Positions 45,185 through 57,810 of a stretch of DNA of 64,000 nucleotides are shown here, one piece after another. Source of the DNA: Timema cristinae (taxonomy: Eukaryota; Arthropoda; Insecta; Phasmatodea; Timematidae); assembly GCA_039000515.1 (NCBI GenBank), contig JBCFYV010009882.1, forward strand, positions 53,619,846 through 53,683,845, in the 5' to 3' direction. Positions within the stretch are counted from its first letter, which is position 1. Each line of letters begins with the position of its first letter. The notes beneath the pieces are model-generated. The model did not search any database and was not told the origin of the DNA. It saw only the letters and a program-made list of their open reading frames with translations. Both the position numbers and the translations under genes were made by a program.

Positions 45185-47102
45185 ATGGTGTGCAAATTGT
45201 GCAACACGCGTGTTGACTGGTTCAGAAAAGACATGTGTTTGAAATACATTAATAGTGCCTTGCATAAACGGAAAAAAAGTAATGTTTCTGAATCATCAAA
45301 ACAAGCAACCAATGAAAATTCTCTAATAAAGTCTAAAAACTCAAAAGAAGACCGCAAAGAATTCATTATGGATACCACGAAAATATTTATGGAAGTAAAT
45401 ATTCCCATTGAAAAACTAGATCATCCTTCTATGCAATGTTGGATGGATAAATATGTGAAGGGTAACCATTTATGATTTTTTTAAATTTCCTCTATTATTT
45501 AAAAATCAAAAGCAAATAAGGGCCAATTATTTTCCATTATTTTCTGATTTTATTTTCCTAATGACAAAAGTGTTTTTTTTATCACTTTTGATTGTTTATA
45601 AATTTTTCAAAAAATAGATGAGATAGAAATGGTTTGATTTGGGTTATTTTCAAGATGTTTATCTTTAAGTACAAATAGTGAAATAGCCTAGTAAATTAGT
45701 GTATACACACTTTGTCAACCAACATAGCCTAATATTAATTTGTTCTATCAAAATTAGTATGCCTACAATTCGGTTTTAGGTGGAGGAGACCTCCCTAAGG
45801 CAGAAACTATAAGAAGTGTTTGGACCCCAGAAGTAAACCAAAGTCAAGAGGATAATATCAAGAACATTGTGTTTTTGTTATTTTGTTGAAAACATTACAT
45901 GCTGATTCAAAGCAAAGCTTGTTTGTTGGTGCAGTTAAAGTTTTTTGCAGAACACTTCAGCAACAGAATGTTCACAGGCACTTGTGGACACCATCACCAA
46001 GTATGAGGTTCCTTATGAAAATGTAGTTTGTGTTGTGACAGATGGTGCGCGTTACATGATGAAATGTGTGACTTCTTTGAAAGTCCTCTTATGTGATGAT
46101 TTTCTGCATATACAGTGCTGGAACCACAAACTTAAATTGGTTCAAAATTATTGGTCAGCAGAGCTGCGAGAGCTGAATGAGTGTGTTGCTAAAGCAAAGG
46201 TCGCATTTCTGAACACTCGAAATAGAAAACATATTATCTAGCATTTCTGAATGAAAAATACAGTAAAGGTAAAAAGTCTGCTAAATCATTTCCAAACCCA
46301 GTTTTAACGTGATGGAACTCTTAGTTTTTTCAGTGGTGTACCTCTGTGAATATTTGGTGGATTTAGTGGAATATTTTTCCACATTGGAGGAGGTGACAGC
46401 AGCACTAAAGTACTTCCAGGATATGTCAAATGATAAAGTAACCCTAATGTTGATTTAATCCCAAGCGACATTTTTAATTGAACACTGTTCTGAATTGGTG
46501 AAGGTTCGAAGGTTCTACCTATGCCTTCAGTCATAAGCTGTAGGTAAAGTGACAGAGCTACAAAGTAATTTTAAACTGATTTCTGACATGATCTATGGGG
46601 AAAAAACACAGGAAAAACTGAAAGTTCTTCCAACTCTAAAACAAGCAAATGTCAAAAGTCAGTTTCAATCTTTAGGACAGCAGTGCCTTATAAAGCTGAA
46701 TTTACTTCATCAGTCAAACACATCCAAAACATTTCTACTCTTTTTGACACTCGATCGATTGGGACAAAACAAGTTTATTCTGATCTCTTCCAATCAGCTC
46801 GGAAAATACCATTTTTTAAATCCTGCTCTGAAATTAATTTTCAAAAAGGATACTGTGCGCTGCAGACACAAGTGAGAGCTTTGCAAAGCAATAGTAAAAA
46901 AGTTGACATTTTGGACATATTGTGTGAACTGAAAGAAGACCATGAAGAGTTTGCCATCAACAGCATAAAAGCAATATGGATTTCAGTGTCTAATGTTGAT
47001 AGAGAATGCACATTTTCGGCTATTCCAAAATTGTCAGATAAGCGCACTAACTTGAAAATCGAAAATTTGGAAACAATCTTGTCTTTGTACTTTGGTGATT
47101 GA
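45185..47102 (+). pseudogene. hAT-superfamily transposase pseudogene, one intron
   Basis: The N-terminus MVCKLCNTRVDWFRKD opens a BED/CGGBP1-like zinc finger. Cys3, Cys6 and His27 are present, but the second His position reads Tyr21. The frame reaches WMDKYVKG and a GTAACC donor at 45462. Splicing to the AG at 45778-45779 continues in frame with GGGDLPKAETIRSVW. After frame breaks near 45890-45945 the DDE region reads TKYEVPYENVVCVVTDGARYM, where the D of VTDGA matches the hAT second catalytic Asp. The last part, SNVDRECTFSAIPKLSDKRTNL to SLYFGD and stop, is the hAT dimerisation domain. It sits in an AHCYL intron within the RTE LINE. Inverted ends were not resolved; a TTTCGCGAGG-type phrase near 44560 may be the left end. 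Confidence 0.8.
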
Positions 47103-47325
47103 CGTGAAGTATGTTGAAAAAAGGTATGAACATTTTTGTCTTATAATAAAATAATTCAGTGCAAGTACTTTCTAAGTTATTTGAGTTAATTTAACATCAT
47201 TACCTTAAAAAAAAACCTCTTAAGACTTTTTATAATGAAAATCAGGGTCTTACCCTTTTATTTACTGAAATTCAACTTTTTATTTAACAAAATCAAGTAA
47301 TTTTATTTACCGAAAAACCAGTAAG

Positions 47326-47771
47326 TAACCTGGTGGTCTAGAAGTAAGGTGTCGGACTTCTGAGCTAGGATCCGGGGTTCAATCCTCGGTCCCGGCACAG
47401 ATTTATCTGATTACTAAACCCTTCCTTCACCTCTGACAAGGTGTGTATTAATCACAGCTTGTGAATGTGGGGAATGCCAGGCCTTCACCGTGGTTCGAAT
47501 TCCACGTTAAACTGTAGGTCCTCCATTTCATCTCACAATCACCCTACCATTACACATTAGCGTAAGTGCGTATAACCTGAACGGGTAGAAAGACGTGGTG
47601 CTAATAATAATAATAATAATAATAAATAATAATAATAAATAATAATAATATTATTAATAATAATAATAATAATTAATAATAAATAAATAATAATAATTAA
47701 TAATAAATAAATAATAATTAATAATAATAATAATAATAAATAATAATAATAATAACAATAATAATAATAAT
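47326..47771 (+). mobile_element. SINE family 1 copy with long (AAT)n/(AAAT)n tail
   Basis: Box A TGGTCTAGAAG and box B GGTTCAATCC are present, with the usual body and tail motif (CCTGAACGGGTAGAAAGACG). The tail of about 170 bp mixes AAT and AAAT units. The sequence on each side (TTTTTATTTAACAAAATC..) is itself a diverged duplication. Confidence 0.92.
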
Positions 47772-48895
47772 CGAAAATCATGGTTTTATTTACCGACTTT
47801 TTATACCGAAATACAATTTTTTATTTAACAAAATCCAGTGGTTTTATTTACCACAAATAAGGGTCTCTAACTATAACTGCTACTAGCATGTTACAAAATT
47901 TTATCTAACATAATATTAATGAGATGAGGTAGAGGAAATAATTGGGGATCATCATGGTGGATTATGATGAAATAGATCAACAACGAATTAGATTTTTACT
48001 ATGTGGCAAATTTTAGAAAAAAAAAGTGGGAATTCAACATGACAGTACATCAATTATACATAGATTTTAAAAAAGGCCTATGATTCAGTTAAAAGAAAGA
48101 AAAGTATACGAGTTAAGTTTGGAATAACCAAAAAAACTGAACAAACTAATTGAGGTATGTGTGAGAGATACGCGTGGTAGGATAAGGTCACCTATCGGAT
48201 GCTTTTGAAATACATAATGGATTGAAACAAGGAGATGCACTTTCCCCACTACTCTTTAATCTGGCCTTAAGAGTATGCTATTAGGGTAATGCAAGAAAGT
48301 AGTGAAGGGTTGACATTAAACAGTATAAGACATCTATCAGGGTACACAAATGATTTAGCTTTGTTAGGTAATTAGTAAGGAAGCTGTGGCAAGACATGCT
48401 GAAATTTTATGAGAGGCTAGTAAGGAAATAGGTATAGAAGTGAACGCTGAAAAGACTAAGTATATGATAGGGTTAATGAATTCAAATATTTATGAACAAT
48501 TTTAACTAGCAATAACAATATCAGATTAGAAATTATGAAAAGAATACAGTCGGAAATGCCTGTTATTACTCGGTCAGTAAGTGGTTAGCGTCTCGCCTGC
48601 TGTCAAGAAATGTAAAACTCAGAATATACAAAGCTATAATTTTACCGGTTGTTCTCTATGGATGCAAAACATGGCCTCTTTCCTTAAATAATGAAAATAA
48701 ATGTAGGGTGTTCGAAAACAAGGTACTTAGGAAGATATTTGGTCCAATAATGGATAAAGATAGTGGGGAGTGGAGGAAGCTATATGATGATGAGCTGCAT
48801 ATCCTGTACTCATCATAAGACATTGTTAGGGTTTGGTGGGGAAAGGAGGTGCGGGGGGAATTAAGCCTGCAACGGAATTTTAGAATAGAAGATAG

Positions 48896-49469
48896 ATAAT
48901 GATTGGCGGCATCATTTGTCAGTGAAAATTCAATGAAGAATGGATTCAGAGTAAGTCATTTAAGGGGTGGACTCTTATAACTTGTTACAATATTTTAAGG
49001 AGAGGACACATAATTTGTTGCAATCTAGAAAAGAGTTATATATTTTATAAATGTGAGGTTTGCAGGAAAACTTGAAAACTAATAGAAAGAGCAAACATAA
49101 AACTGAAATATATGATACAGCACATTACACATACTTGCACGTTCCTTTACCTAAAAATTGAGTCATTGATAGCTGCATCAAAACTATATCAAGATAGGAC
49201 ATCAAACATTCAGCTGCAATATTTAATATAATATCTCCTAGTACTGTCAAAAACTATGACAGTCACAATCATGGTAATCAATAAATTAAAATGAATTAAA
49301 TATTTAAAACAGAACAGTATCCAACTCATGTGTTTAGCAACAAAATGAGTGTACAAATGGACAGATCCCAATCTATGGCTAAAATTGAACATATAATGAA
49401 TTTAACAACTTATAGATATTGCTAGAGCAAAATAATGGAAAAAAAGTCTTATATTTCATCAAAAAGCAT
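48896..49469. other. AHCYL intron sequence, nothing recognised
   Basis: AT-rich; no coding or repeat feature is identified beyond the end of the RTE LINE. Confidence 0.45.
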
Positions 49470-49645
49470 AAATGATGAGGAATGTTGAATTTAAAGAAAG
49501 TGTGCTAGAAATTGAATGGACGGAGAATGGAAAACCATTTAGGAAAAACTACTCTAAGTACAGCCGACCAAGAATCAAACCTCGATCTCTCTGACATCGG
49601 CAGTCCAGTTAGTATATTGCCCAGGAGGCACCTTAGTCCCTTTGA
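49470..49645 (-). mobile_element. SINE family 2 copy, 3' truncated
   Basis: The - strand tRNA-like head has box B GAGGTTTGATTCTTGG. The body has TTTTTCCTAAATGGTTTTCC, and the shared tail is missing. It lies about 150 bp from an AHCYL exon. Confidence 0.55.
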
Positions 49646-49783
49646 ACACCAAACTAAACTACTACTGCACCTAATAGTGATGTAATAGCTTTCTTTGTTT
49701 CAATGGTCTTAGTAGTAAGGGACTTCTTACTAGGTTAAAATTTCAAAATATCTTAGTAATAATATAACAAAGCTAAAGTATTA

Positions 49784-49903
<120 letters not shown>

Positions 49904-50314
49904 TCATTACAAAGCAATTAGAGAAATAAACACAGTTATAATACAATATCAAATTTAAAAATCAGTAAAACTTCATTATATATTTTTAGGTGCATAGAAA
50001 TGACATTTAAGACATTAAATGATGAAGAACACGATATTAAAACTTTTTAAAGGAAAAAAGCAGTAATTTTAAGACTGACCAGCATGTTTGATGAGCATGC
50101 CCGATTGGTGATCTGTGGGATTGATTTGTTACAAATATAGTTTTACAACACTTCTCCAGGCAAATGCTGCTGAATGCCTTCAAAATTATACTTTCCAAAT
50201 TTAGACCATTTGTGCTATCAGGACACTCCCAATGTATAATTCTTTTCATAAATATTCTTATAAAATATAAAATTTACCAGTCTTTTAAAAAAATTCACAT
50301 TTAAATATACATTT

Positions 50315-50552
50315 TTTTAGCACAATGTCTTAGTACTTGTTCAGGTTATTGCCTATGTACTAATTATTCTAATGGGTCATAAATTAGGAAGGTTGAATTT
50401 AGAGGAAGTGTACCCACAACTGTGTAGCAGGTGTGGAAAACCATTAAGGAAAAAACCCCTTAATACACCCACCCAGGATTTGAACCCCGATCTCCCCATC
50501 ATCGGCAGTCTAGTCTATTGCGAGAGTAACGCCTTTGACCATGCCACCAATG
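50315..50552 (-). mobile_element. SINE family 2 copy
   Basis: The - strand head shows box B GGGGTTCAAATCCTGG. The body has CCTTAATGGTTTTCCACACC, and the tail AATAACCTGAACAAGTACTAAG ends in GTGCTAAAA. This copy shows the complete family 2 plan most clearly. Confidence 0.75.
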
Positions 50553-50559
50553 AAGAAGG

Positions 50560-51930
50560 TGATATCAAATTTTAATACACTTTCAGCTATCTTTAACCAC
50601 TTAATAAACATATTTTTATTAATAGAATAATTAAAATAACTATTTTTTTAAAACATATTTTATAAAAATATATTTCTATTTCAAATGAAATAATAATAAA
50701 AAAGCCTGTTTTGGTTTGTAATATATATAACATTTTCAAACATATGGTGTGCATTAGTTTAAATTAAATACATTAGTTGGATACATATTTTAATTGTTCT
50801 AAATAATTTATGGATAAAAAAATATTGGGCACTTTTTAATTACGGGTTCAAGCTTTTACACGTGTGTATCTTAACTCTCTTATCAATTTAATTATTTTAT
50901 AAAATGCTTTAGATTGTCAGAATGTGTGCATTGACTTATAGAGAAGAAATGCGTTTTTTTCCCCTGAATAAGTAGGCCAACATTAATTAGATATGGTAAT
51001 TTGTTTGTGTACCAATAGAATGGAACAGCAAAAAGTAATATATTTTAAACAACACTACACTCTGTTAATTACCCAGATAGTAAATATTGTATTAAACTAT
51101 TAAGAGCGTGCATCACATGCCCATCAATTCTGTGATACAGTCAGCTTGAAATAGTAAATTTACATGAACACTATTTTGTGTGGGAAGTTTATGATTAAAC
51201 CTTAATGGAGATCAAGAGTTAATAGATGTTCCTAATATAAAACATAGTTGGTATATTAAATTATATTTGGATATAAACTGCACTGAAAAGGCCGTTTTTA
51301 ACCATTTTAGAATGGAGTCACAGCTAAGCATTGTGCACAAATAATCTTAATAGGGACATACTGTAGTTATTAATAAGAAACTTTGTTGCTTTGTCCTCCC
51401 ATCATCACCATAGAAAATTTTGAGTAATCATTAAAATATGAATGCACTGCACACATTTCTGGCATATCTTGGTCTTTTCTTTTCTATTTAACTTCCATGC
51501 CTCGCACGAGCCGAGATGGGCCTGCTAAGATGCACCTGCTTAGTAATGAAAGTTAATTTTAGAGTAACAAATTTTAATTTTCACAATAAATGACCAAATA
51601 TTTGTTTAACAATTACGATCAATAGTTTGCCTTTCTTCAATTTTCAAATTATATTTTAATGTATATTGTAAAGAGCTAGATGCAGATGGGAGGATAACAT
51701 AAGAATGAACCTGAAAGAAATAGGGTGTAGTGAGATGGAATGGATAACTCATTCAGTCATAGATTTGAACTGTTTTTTAAAATAAAGATATATTCATTCA
51801 ATGTATTACTTCTACGTCTAATTGCTCACATTGAATTCTCATTTATGTTGACAAGTCTTATTTCTGTTATTTAATCCCAACATAGTTATTTTGTGAGTAA
51901 ATAACCTATAGATAATTAATTAGAACCTTC
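50560..51930. other. AHCYL intron sequence, nothing recognised
   Basis: AT-rich, with no coding or repeat feature identified. Confidence 0.45.
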
Positions 51931-52111
<181 letters not shown>

Positions 52112-52794
52112 GTTTTCTACAAATATTAACCATGGCCAAGGAATTTATCTTTACTCCCAAAAACAGTTGGCACAATTTGTTTTAAACAGTTTCATTCAAA
52201 ATTCAAAATGGAGTAATCGATTGTTTGTGTTATTTGTACTCTCTTCTTCTTTGTGTTTGATAAAGGCAACAATGCCGAAATATAATTATATTTGTGTTAA
52301 AATGTGTGTGTTCTACTATAGAAGACAGAAGAAAGGAAGATGTCACCTTTGTGCATTGCATTCTTCCCACATTTTTCCTCTTTCCCTGGGTGGGCTTTCT
52401 TCATCAAATTTATTCTTAGTAGTTTATTTTTCCTTTTTATTTAGTTTTATCTATTTCCTTTATTGTAAAATTAAACCATATTTTAAAATTAAAAGTAACT
52501 AATAAAGTTTTAATCATTTAATTTGGTGGTCAGTTTCTTTTTAGGCTGAATATTTACTAGTATGATATACATTATTATCAAGGTACATCTATTTTTAAAT
52601 AAAATATTAATATTAATATTGCGGTAAAGAGAAACATCAGTTTAAAAAATATTTCAATAAATAATTATATAACTACAAGCAATTATTAAAGGTCCTACAA
52701 TATTTCTATCTGATCATTGGCCATACAATTGTTTTATAAAGGCCATACCCACAATGGTGATGGACACATGCAATATAAGCCATGTTTATTCAAT
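52112..52794. other. AHCYL intron sequence, nothing recognised
   Basis: The + strand open frame at 52167-52502 is hydrophobic and low in information. I do not regard it as a gene. Confidence 0.45.
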
Positions 52795-53000
52795 CTGATT
52801 TGCTGTTGACAGGGAAGTCAGGGTTCATATCCAGTTGGCGTTTAAGAGCCTACTAAAGGTGATTTTTCTTAAATAGTTCCCCACTACCCATCCATGCAAA
52901 TGCATTTAAATTTCTTTTAAAATTCTAACTTAGTCAGCTCTAACAAATTAGTATATTTAAATGTGGCTAGAATGGACAGTGTGTAAGAATCGGTGCTGAA
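52795..53000 (+). mobile_element. SINE family 2 copy, degraded
   Basis: It has CAGGGTTCATATCC at box B, AATAGTTCCCCACTACCC, ATGCAAATGCA and a tail GGCTAGAATGGACAGTG that ends in CGGTGCTG. Confidence 0.55.
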
Positions 53001-53104
53001 AAAATAGAGTTATTTTTGGGAGGAAAAGATTGAGTTAATTTTGGATCAATACATTATCTGAATGGCATTGGTTATTGACTACCGTTAGTCTAGGACTTAC
53101 AATT

Positions 53105-53390
<286 letters not shown>

Positions 53391-53422
53391 CACAAAAAAA
53401 AAAAGTGTATGTAAAGCTCGCA

Positions 53423-53720
53423 GTTAAATGTAGAAAATTAATAAATTTCAGTATTTTGTTTGTTTTCCAAGATATTTTCAGTGTTTTTCCTTCATTCACT
53501 GTTTTACGGGATCAGATTAGCATTCGTTCCAATTTCTTGAATTTGCTTGGCTTAATCAAAAGTTTATATAAAGATCATCACAGTTAAATGTAGAAAATTA
53601 ATAAACATTCAGTATTTTATTTGTTTTTTTAAAGATATTTTCAGTGTTTCCACTTCATTCACAGTTTTCTGGGATCAGATTAGCATTGAATTCAAATTTA
53701 TTAAATTTGCTTGGCTTACT
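53423..53720. repeat. Tandem duplication, period 160 bp
   Basis: The block starting GTTAAATGTAGAAAATTAAT at 53423 repeats at 53583. Shared phrases are CAGTATTTT, GATATTTTCAGTG, GGGATCAGATTAGCATT and TTTGCTTGGCTTA. The second copy stops about 80 bp before the 53799 donor of an AHCYL exon. Confidence 0.9.
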
Positions 53721-53789
53721 TGCAGTGCATAAACTCATTCAACTCATTGAAAGCTATTTATTCTTTTATTAAATTGTATAATTGTATTA

Positions 53790-54017
<228 letters not shown>

Positions 54018-54048
54018 TTAAATTATAACACCGAACTGGTTTAAACAT

Positions 54049-54232
54049 ACATTATGTTACCGGCAAATAATAATATTGTTCTGAATAGTATTGGCATTTT
54101 GAAGTGGGTAAATCTGAAGTGTGTTGTAATAAAAAGTCATACATTATATTCCTGGCAAATAATAATATTGTTCTGTATAGTATTGGCATTTTGAAGTGGG
54201 ATAATCTGAAGTGTGCAGTAATAAAAAGTAAC
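54049..54232. repeat. Tandem duplication, period 92 bp
   Basis: ACATTATGTTACCGGCAAAT at 54049 repeats as ACATTATATTCCTGGCAAAT at 54141, both followed by AATAATATTGTTCTG and ATAGTATTGGCATTTTGAAG. It lies about 80 bp upstream, in gene orientation, of the 53966 acceptor. Confidence 0.92.
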
Positions 54233-54485
54233 ACCAGTGGGCAGCTGGAGTATATTAATGATGAATTGGTGTGAGAAGAGTTTACTTTGAAAATGAATCT
54301 TGGCAATGATTGCATAAGGTAAATCTCAGTTAAACAAATTGCAATGTGTTTGTAATGGAGCAAAATATATATATAAAAAAATAATAAAAAATTTGGAATG
54401 CTGTCTTGTTTTTTTTTTAAATAAATGACTTTAAAAATATGTATTATGTAAATAAATGCTTTAAATACATTAACTAGCATAAAAA

Positions 54486-54777
54486 GGGTGACCTGGAGGT
54501 CTAGGGGTAAGGTGTTGGACTTCTTTGCTGAGGGTCCGGGGTTCAATCCTTGGTCCCGGCAAAGATTTATCTGATTACCAAACCCTTCCTTCCCCTCTGA
54601 CAAGGTGTGTATTAATCACAACTTGTGAATGTGTGGAATGCCAGGCCTCCACCGTGGTTCGGATACAACGTTAAACTGTAGGTCCTCCATTTCATCTCAC
54701 AATCACCCTACCATTACACATTAGTATAAGTGCGTATAACCCACACGAGTAGTAAGACGTTGTGCTAATAATAAATT
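54486..54777 (+). mobile_element. SINE family 1 copy, full length with target-site duplication
   Basis: Flanked by GCATAAAAA at 54477-54485 and 54778-54786. Box A GAGGTCTAGGGG and box B GGTTCAATCC are present. The tail CGAGTAGTAAGACGTTGTGCT carries only about three AAT units, unlike the other copies. Confidence 0.95.
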
Positions 54778-54789
54778 GCATAAAAACAC

Positions 54790-56015
54790 AAAAATAATGC
54801 TGTTTAACTTGTATATGTGACAATGGAGATTCTCCATATAAAAATAGTGCCAAAAGGGCCTATAAAAAATGGTGTATTTTTAACACTAATAAAGTTACAA
54901 TGGCTATTTAGAAAGTGGCAGTAATTATGGTTTTAGATAGCTTATTAATGATTGAGCAGTATTGACTCAGTAGTTGAATGCAATGATGCGAAGCTTATGA
55001 CTAATATACACAATATTACTAATATTGGTGATGTATAACTGAGTGATAGCTCATTTATATCACGTACATATTTGTGAAAGTTAATAAAATGATGTAATGT
55101 CACCAATGAGCATCAGTGATGGATGTTGGTTGTCTTCCAACTTCAGTGATCAATGAGATATACACATCTTTGTTGTCAAATAGCTTCTCATGATAGTTTC
55201 TTTTCTTCAAATAACTACCTCACTTTCTCTCAGTAAAGTTGTGTTAAATGAGCATTTGTGATCGTCATGATTGAATAAGCAAAGTGTTTCTTCTTATAGT
55301 GTACTTAATGTACCAGGCTTTTCTCTCCTCTACATCCAGTAAAGAGCTCAACACTTCAACTTATTTTCTGGGTTTTCTTCCACCCCTTAATCATTAAGGA
55401 ACAATATTTGCTGGTTCTCAAACAACTTCTCCGGATGCCGTTTTTAATTTGTAAGAATAGGATGAAACTATATCACTAATAGATTTGTGTGTAACAATGT
55501 GGTGAAGCGTTATTTCAAGAATACATCACCAACACACATGCAGCATCGCTAGTGAAGTCATGTACACGAGACTCTCTGGAGTAAAAAATGTATGGGGGTA
55601 CAACAAATTGTGTGTAGTCTAAATACAACCATCTCGTGAGTTACACAAATTACATTAATGCATATTAAGAATAACAAGGAAGTGGTATTATTAGCATTTA
55701 AAATTTACATGGTCATTTTTAAGAATTAAGCACCAAAGAATACCAAAAAATTTGTGTGAGAAGGTGAAAAATTTGCATTTCCAGGGCATGAATTAAACCT
55801 TTTCTGAGCAAATATTGCTTGGAAAGACATCTTGACTTAAATATTACCCTCCCTCAAATATAGGCCAGATACTAAAAAGTGACCACTTTGATAGGTAAAT
55901 GATCATTTAAAAGGGAAACAATATGAATATTTCCATTTCCCTTCCCCTTTTGCTTGTAGTTTCTAAATATTTTATTAAAGAGATTTTAGTTTATTCAAAT
56001 ATATATTCCTGTGTG
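54790..56015. other. AHCYL intron sequence, nothing recognised
   Basis: AT-rich, with no coding or repeat feature identified. Confidence 0.45.
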
Positions 56016-56017
56016 CA

Positions 56018-56235
56018 TGGTTATGGTCGCACAGCATCTTACTAGTCATTTAGGCTATCTGCAGATATTTACACTCACGTTGTAGGAATGAGAAAGTAAA
56101 ATAAAGAGGAAACTATACCCACAATTGTGTGGAGAAAAAGTGTGTAGACATTTATTGTGAATTGAGAGACCTTAGGACAATTCAACCACCAAAGCCGGTT
56201 ATATTAGTTTGGTATAGTTCACAAAGATACAAAAT
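56018..56235 (-). mobile_element. SINE family 2 copy, degraded
   Basis: On the - strand the tail CTAAATGACTAGTAAGATGC then TGTGCGAC is a clear version of the shared tail. The body near 56110-56150 has CACACAATTGTGGGTATAG. The head near 56200 is worn. Confidence 0.55.
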
Positions 56236-57044
56236 TGAAGGTTGTCAGCCGACTAACTATGATAAATTTAGCTAGGAGAAAAGGGGAGTAAATTTAACTT
56301 AAGATAATTCTAAGGTTTTTATTTTAACTTGTATAAGCAAACCTACCATATTGAACAAAACGAAAATCATATATGTGAACACACTATTTTAAAATCATTA
56401 CTAAGTATTATTATCTTTGAAACATTTAAAATAAAATAAACCAAACAACCAGCAACGTTTAGCAGCCTAGTTGGCATCAACATGATTGGTAAAATAGCTG
56501 ATCCCACCCCTAAAATTAATTATTCTTTAAGGCATCACTTCTTTGACACATTATTGGAATAGGAAAATAATGTCACTAAATATGTGGTCATATGCAAGCC
56601 ACGATGTAAATTAAGAGCTAAATAATTTTGTTTGTAATTTCTGCAACTAGTGGATAAAATGTAATTAAAAATAATGCCTCAAAATACATAAATTTGTGTA
56701 AATTATCAAGAACAAATCAAAATGTTTAATACAACCTTTACTATGCATGTACAGTTGTAGCATGTCTATTAGAGTGATTAGACATCTACAATTAAATATT
56801 AAAAATTTGATAATTTATGACAACAGATACGAAAGAAAGAATTAATATCAACATATTTAAGAGTCATCTGTCTCAAGATTTATTTTCCGTGACTGGATGA
56901 AGTCAGATATATAATCATGATTTTCCCGAGGGTGAAAGACGTGGATTTTAAAATACATTAAATTTTGATAAATACTGTAGCAGATTCCAAAGACGAGAAC
57001 TAAACGGACATATTTAGTTATAATACGCTTCAATATCTACTCAC

Positions 57045-57110
57045 CATATTAAGGTGTTCTTGGATTCCCTCGCCATCCTGTTTGGAGAAAACATTCAAGA
57101 TCAACATCAT
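57045..57110 (-). CDS. Candidate first coding exon of an unidentified gene
   Basis: The sequence GCCGCCATGATG is an ideal start-codon context. From the ATG at 57110-57108, 22 codons run without a stop (MMLILNVFSKQDGEGIQEHL then NM) to a GTGAGT donor at 57044. The block is GC-richer than the intron around it. It lies inside an AHCYL intron on the same strand. It might be the first exon of a nested gene or an alternative start for a short AHCYL transcript; it ends in phase 0, as does the 53966 acceptor. A 33-bp internal exon (57077-57045, after CTCCAAACAG) is a third reading. I do not recognise the peptide. Confidence 0.4.
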
Positions 57111-57356
57111 GGCGGCTTCAACATGTGCTTTCTCGTCTACTTCTCATGCGTTAAGAAGTGTAGAATGAACTCGTCCTAGCGACCCGCTGAACTCGGAGTT
57201 GCCAAGTGGAGTTTCAACGAACCTTACTTTCCCCTCACCTCGCAAGCTATTCTCCCTCCTATGTTTCTCTTTCACCTTGCTTTCATCCGTCTCTCTCTCT
57301 ATGATTCTGAGTTTATCACTTATTTTGTTTTGTTCCGTTCAAGTCAGATTTGAGGG

Positions 57357-57480
57357 TATAAAAAGGCTGTTCCTCAGTTTAACAGTATAGCAATCTATCT
57401 CAACGTAGCTCCGAAGAAGGGACCCCTGATAACCCACTCAAACGACGGAACCATGCAGTATTGGGCATTGGATCCACCGC
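57357..57480 (+). promoter_or_regulatory. TATA-type promoter with Penelope-like leader motif
   Basis: TATAAAAAGG at 57357-57366 lies at the head of a segment containing CTCCGAAGAAGGGACCCCTG (57409-57428) and AAACGACGGAACC. The GAAGAAGGGACCC phrase resembles the conserved leader of Penelope-like long repeats. No ORF of that family follows. Confidence 0.35.
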
Positions 57481-57533
57481 TGCGCCGTCCAGAAGGATGT
57501 TCTGCTATTACATAAGTATCCTGTCGTCATTTT

Positions 57534-57810
57534 CAAGTCTATTTGACTTGAGAGTCTAGTCTTTGTAAAACTAGACAATGTCTATCAAGACATTCTGATT
57601 GATAACCTTTATGATGTGTTTATGATATTTATAGTCGAAAGCGACTTTCATTTTTTGTAAATTTCATATTCAGTCGAATTGACTGTAAAACCATTTCAAG
57701 TCTATCAGACTTATAAATTATGATGTTTATTTAATTTGTTGTATGTAGTAACCCTGTGACTAAGGGGTCAGATTCAAAATGACCCGTATATGTAGCAAGT
57801 CCTTCAGACT
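57534..57810. repeat. Array of short hairpins sharing AGTC/GACT stems
   Basis: Successive inverted pairs: CAAGTC/GACTTG (57534-57550), GTCTAGT/ACTAGAC (57554-57576), AATGTCT/AGACATT (57577-57594), AGTCG/CGACT (57633-57646), CAGTC/GACTG (57671-57685), AAGTCT/AGACTT (57698-57712), GGTCA/TGACC (57766-57784) and AGTC/GACT (57798-57810). Most loops are 3-5 bases. Each stem is a perfect match. Confidence 0.85.

Larger units (their letters stand above)
42330..48895 (+). pseudogene. RTE-clade LINE: endonuclease and reverse transcriptase, nested insertions
   Basis: The first part (about 42370-43260) is an APE-type endonuclease: KIGTWNVRSLYRPGALKSMI, the degraded VIQDVRWSGDGR, INVHCPT, a DFNAK motif near 42860, and SDHYLVVANLRMR near 43130. 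A linker runs to NNHKAPGIDSIPS near 43790, the start of RT. RT resumes after 44384 (PQEWKESIIIIAIFKKGDKT) and again after about 47865 (DFKKAYDSVKR near 48066, GLKQGDALSPLLFNLAL near 48225, RIYKAIILPVVLYGCKTW near 48620). Stops and frameshifts are common. The gaps are filled by a SINE (43802-44374), a hAT transposase pseudogene and a second SINE (47326-47771). Motif order and wording fit RTE/BovB-like elements. Confidence 0.85.

Noticed and set aside
45185..47102. Domesticated hAT gene
   Set aside because: Frame breaks and a lost zinc ligand point to a pseudogene.
57409..57460. Hammerhead ribozyme in the Penelope-like leader
   Set aside because: The sequence has CTGATAA, not CTGATGA, and no properly placed GAAA with a closing stem.
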